Positions 63,929 through 64,000 of a stretch of 64,000 nt of DNA are shown here, in pieces. The position numbers and the translations under genes were made by a program. Origin of the DNA: a bacterium (GTDB lineage Bacteria; Pseudomonadota; Alphaproteobacteria; SP197); assembly GCA_028821455.1 (NCBI GenBank), contig JAPPGE010000023.1, positions 17,439 through 81,438 of the forward strand. Reading direction: 5' to 3'. The notes below the pieces were generated by a model that was not told where the DNA came from, searched no databases, and saw nothing but the letters and a program-made list of their open reading frames with translations. Numbering within the stretch: the first letter of the stretch is position 1; each line of letters begins with the position of its first letter.

Positions 63929-64000
63929 AACCAAAGGGGGGGGGGGGGAGGGGGGGCAGGTGTGGGGTGCCCGCCCGCCGGCCCCCAAAGGGGGGAGGGG
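63929..64000. other. Low-quality homopolymer-rich contig end
   Basis: A run of 13 G, then A and 7 G, and later cccccaaagggggg interrupt nrdJ coding sequence. The composition is unlike anything else in the window and is best read as sequencing or assembly noise. Confidence 0.8.

Overview
The window is about 64 kb of a GC-rich alphaproteobacterial chromosome, most like Rhodospirillales and relatives. The evidence is gene neighbourhood: bamD-recN-ligA, helicase-S4-TerB-fdxA with carD nearby, hemC-hemD-mitofilin-like-hemY, cysG-DUF2849-cysI-DUF934, and a B12-dependent ribonucleotide reductase. Genes are dense and often overlap by 1, 4 or 8 bases. The last ~70 bases are homopolymer-rich and look like a damaged contig end, so the right-hand gene (nrdJ) is cut. 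The left edge cuts an NYN-domain gene.

Layout: 1-1.9 kb holds an accessory pair (NYN protein, PD-(D/E)XK-like protein) abutting a 3-hydroxyacyl-CoA dehydrogenase that lacks the usual hydratase half. 3.3-5.8 kb is a urease accessory operon (ureE-F-G-D) without structural genes. 5.9-9.6 kb has an EamA transporter, an enoyl-CoA hydratase and ligA. An AAA/DUF4143 ATPase behind a 23-bp periodic repeat splits ligA from recN-bamD. 14-22 kb is an RNA helicase/S4/TerB/ferredoxin block, an XRE regulator, DUF2061, CarD, a phosphatase-like protein that has lost its metal ligands, and an M20 amidohydrolase. 22-26.5 kb on the minus strand has an Lrp regulator, a Tat-exported flavin amine oxidase, a thioesterase, an M48 lipoprotein and two small ORFs with matching ends. 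26.6-30.5 kb is siroheme/sulfite reduction. A broken RidA copy and an MFS gene follow.

32.6-40.3 kb is the most distinctive block: six minus-strand genes, amidase - CocE hydrolase - MttB-type methyltransferase - Rieske oxygenase - 2-hydroxyacid dehydrogenase - RidA, with tight coupling from MttB onward. It reads as a catabolic pathway for an N-methylated compound carrying an amide or ester. 40.4-50.7 kb continues amino-acid and redox metabolism: a Cys/Met PLP enzyme, an MFS efflux pump with a textbook SoxR promoter next to soxR, a fused indolepyruvate:ferredoxin oxidoreductase, a class III aminotransferase and a DAO-type oxidase. A tRNA-Thr(CGT) and the hem operon follow. The right end has a creatininase/TPP-enzyme pair, acsA, an Ldh-family dehydrogenase, a nucleoid-like protein with two related putative winged-helix modules, a methyltransferase and partial nrdJ.

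Functions were read from translated motifs and neighbourhood only. No database search was run.
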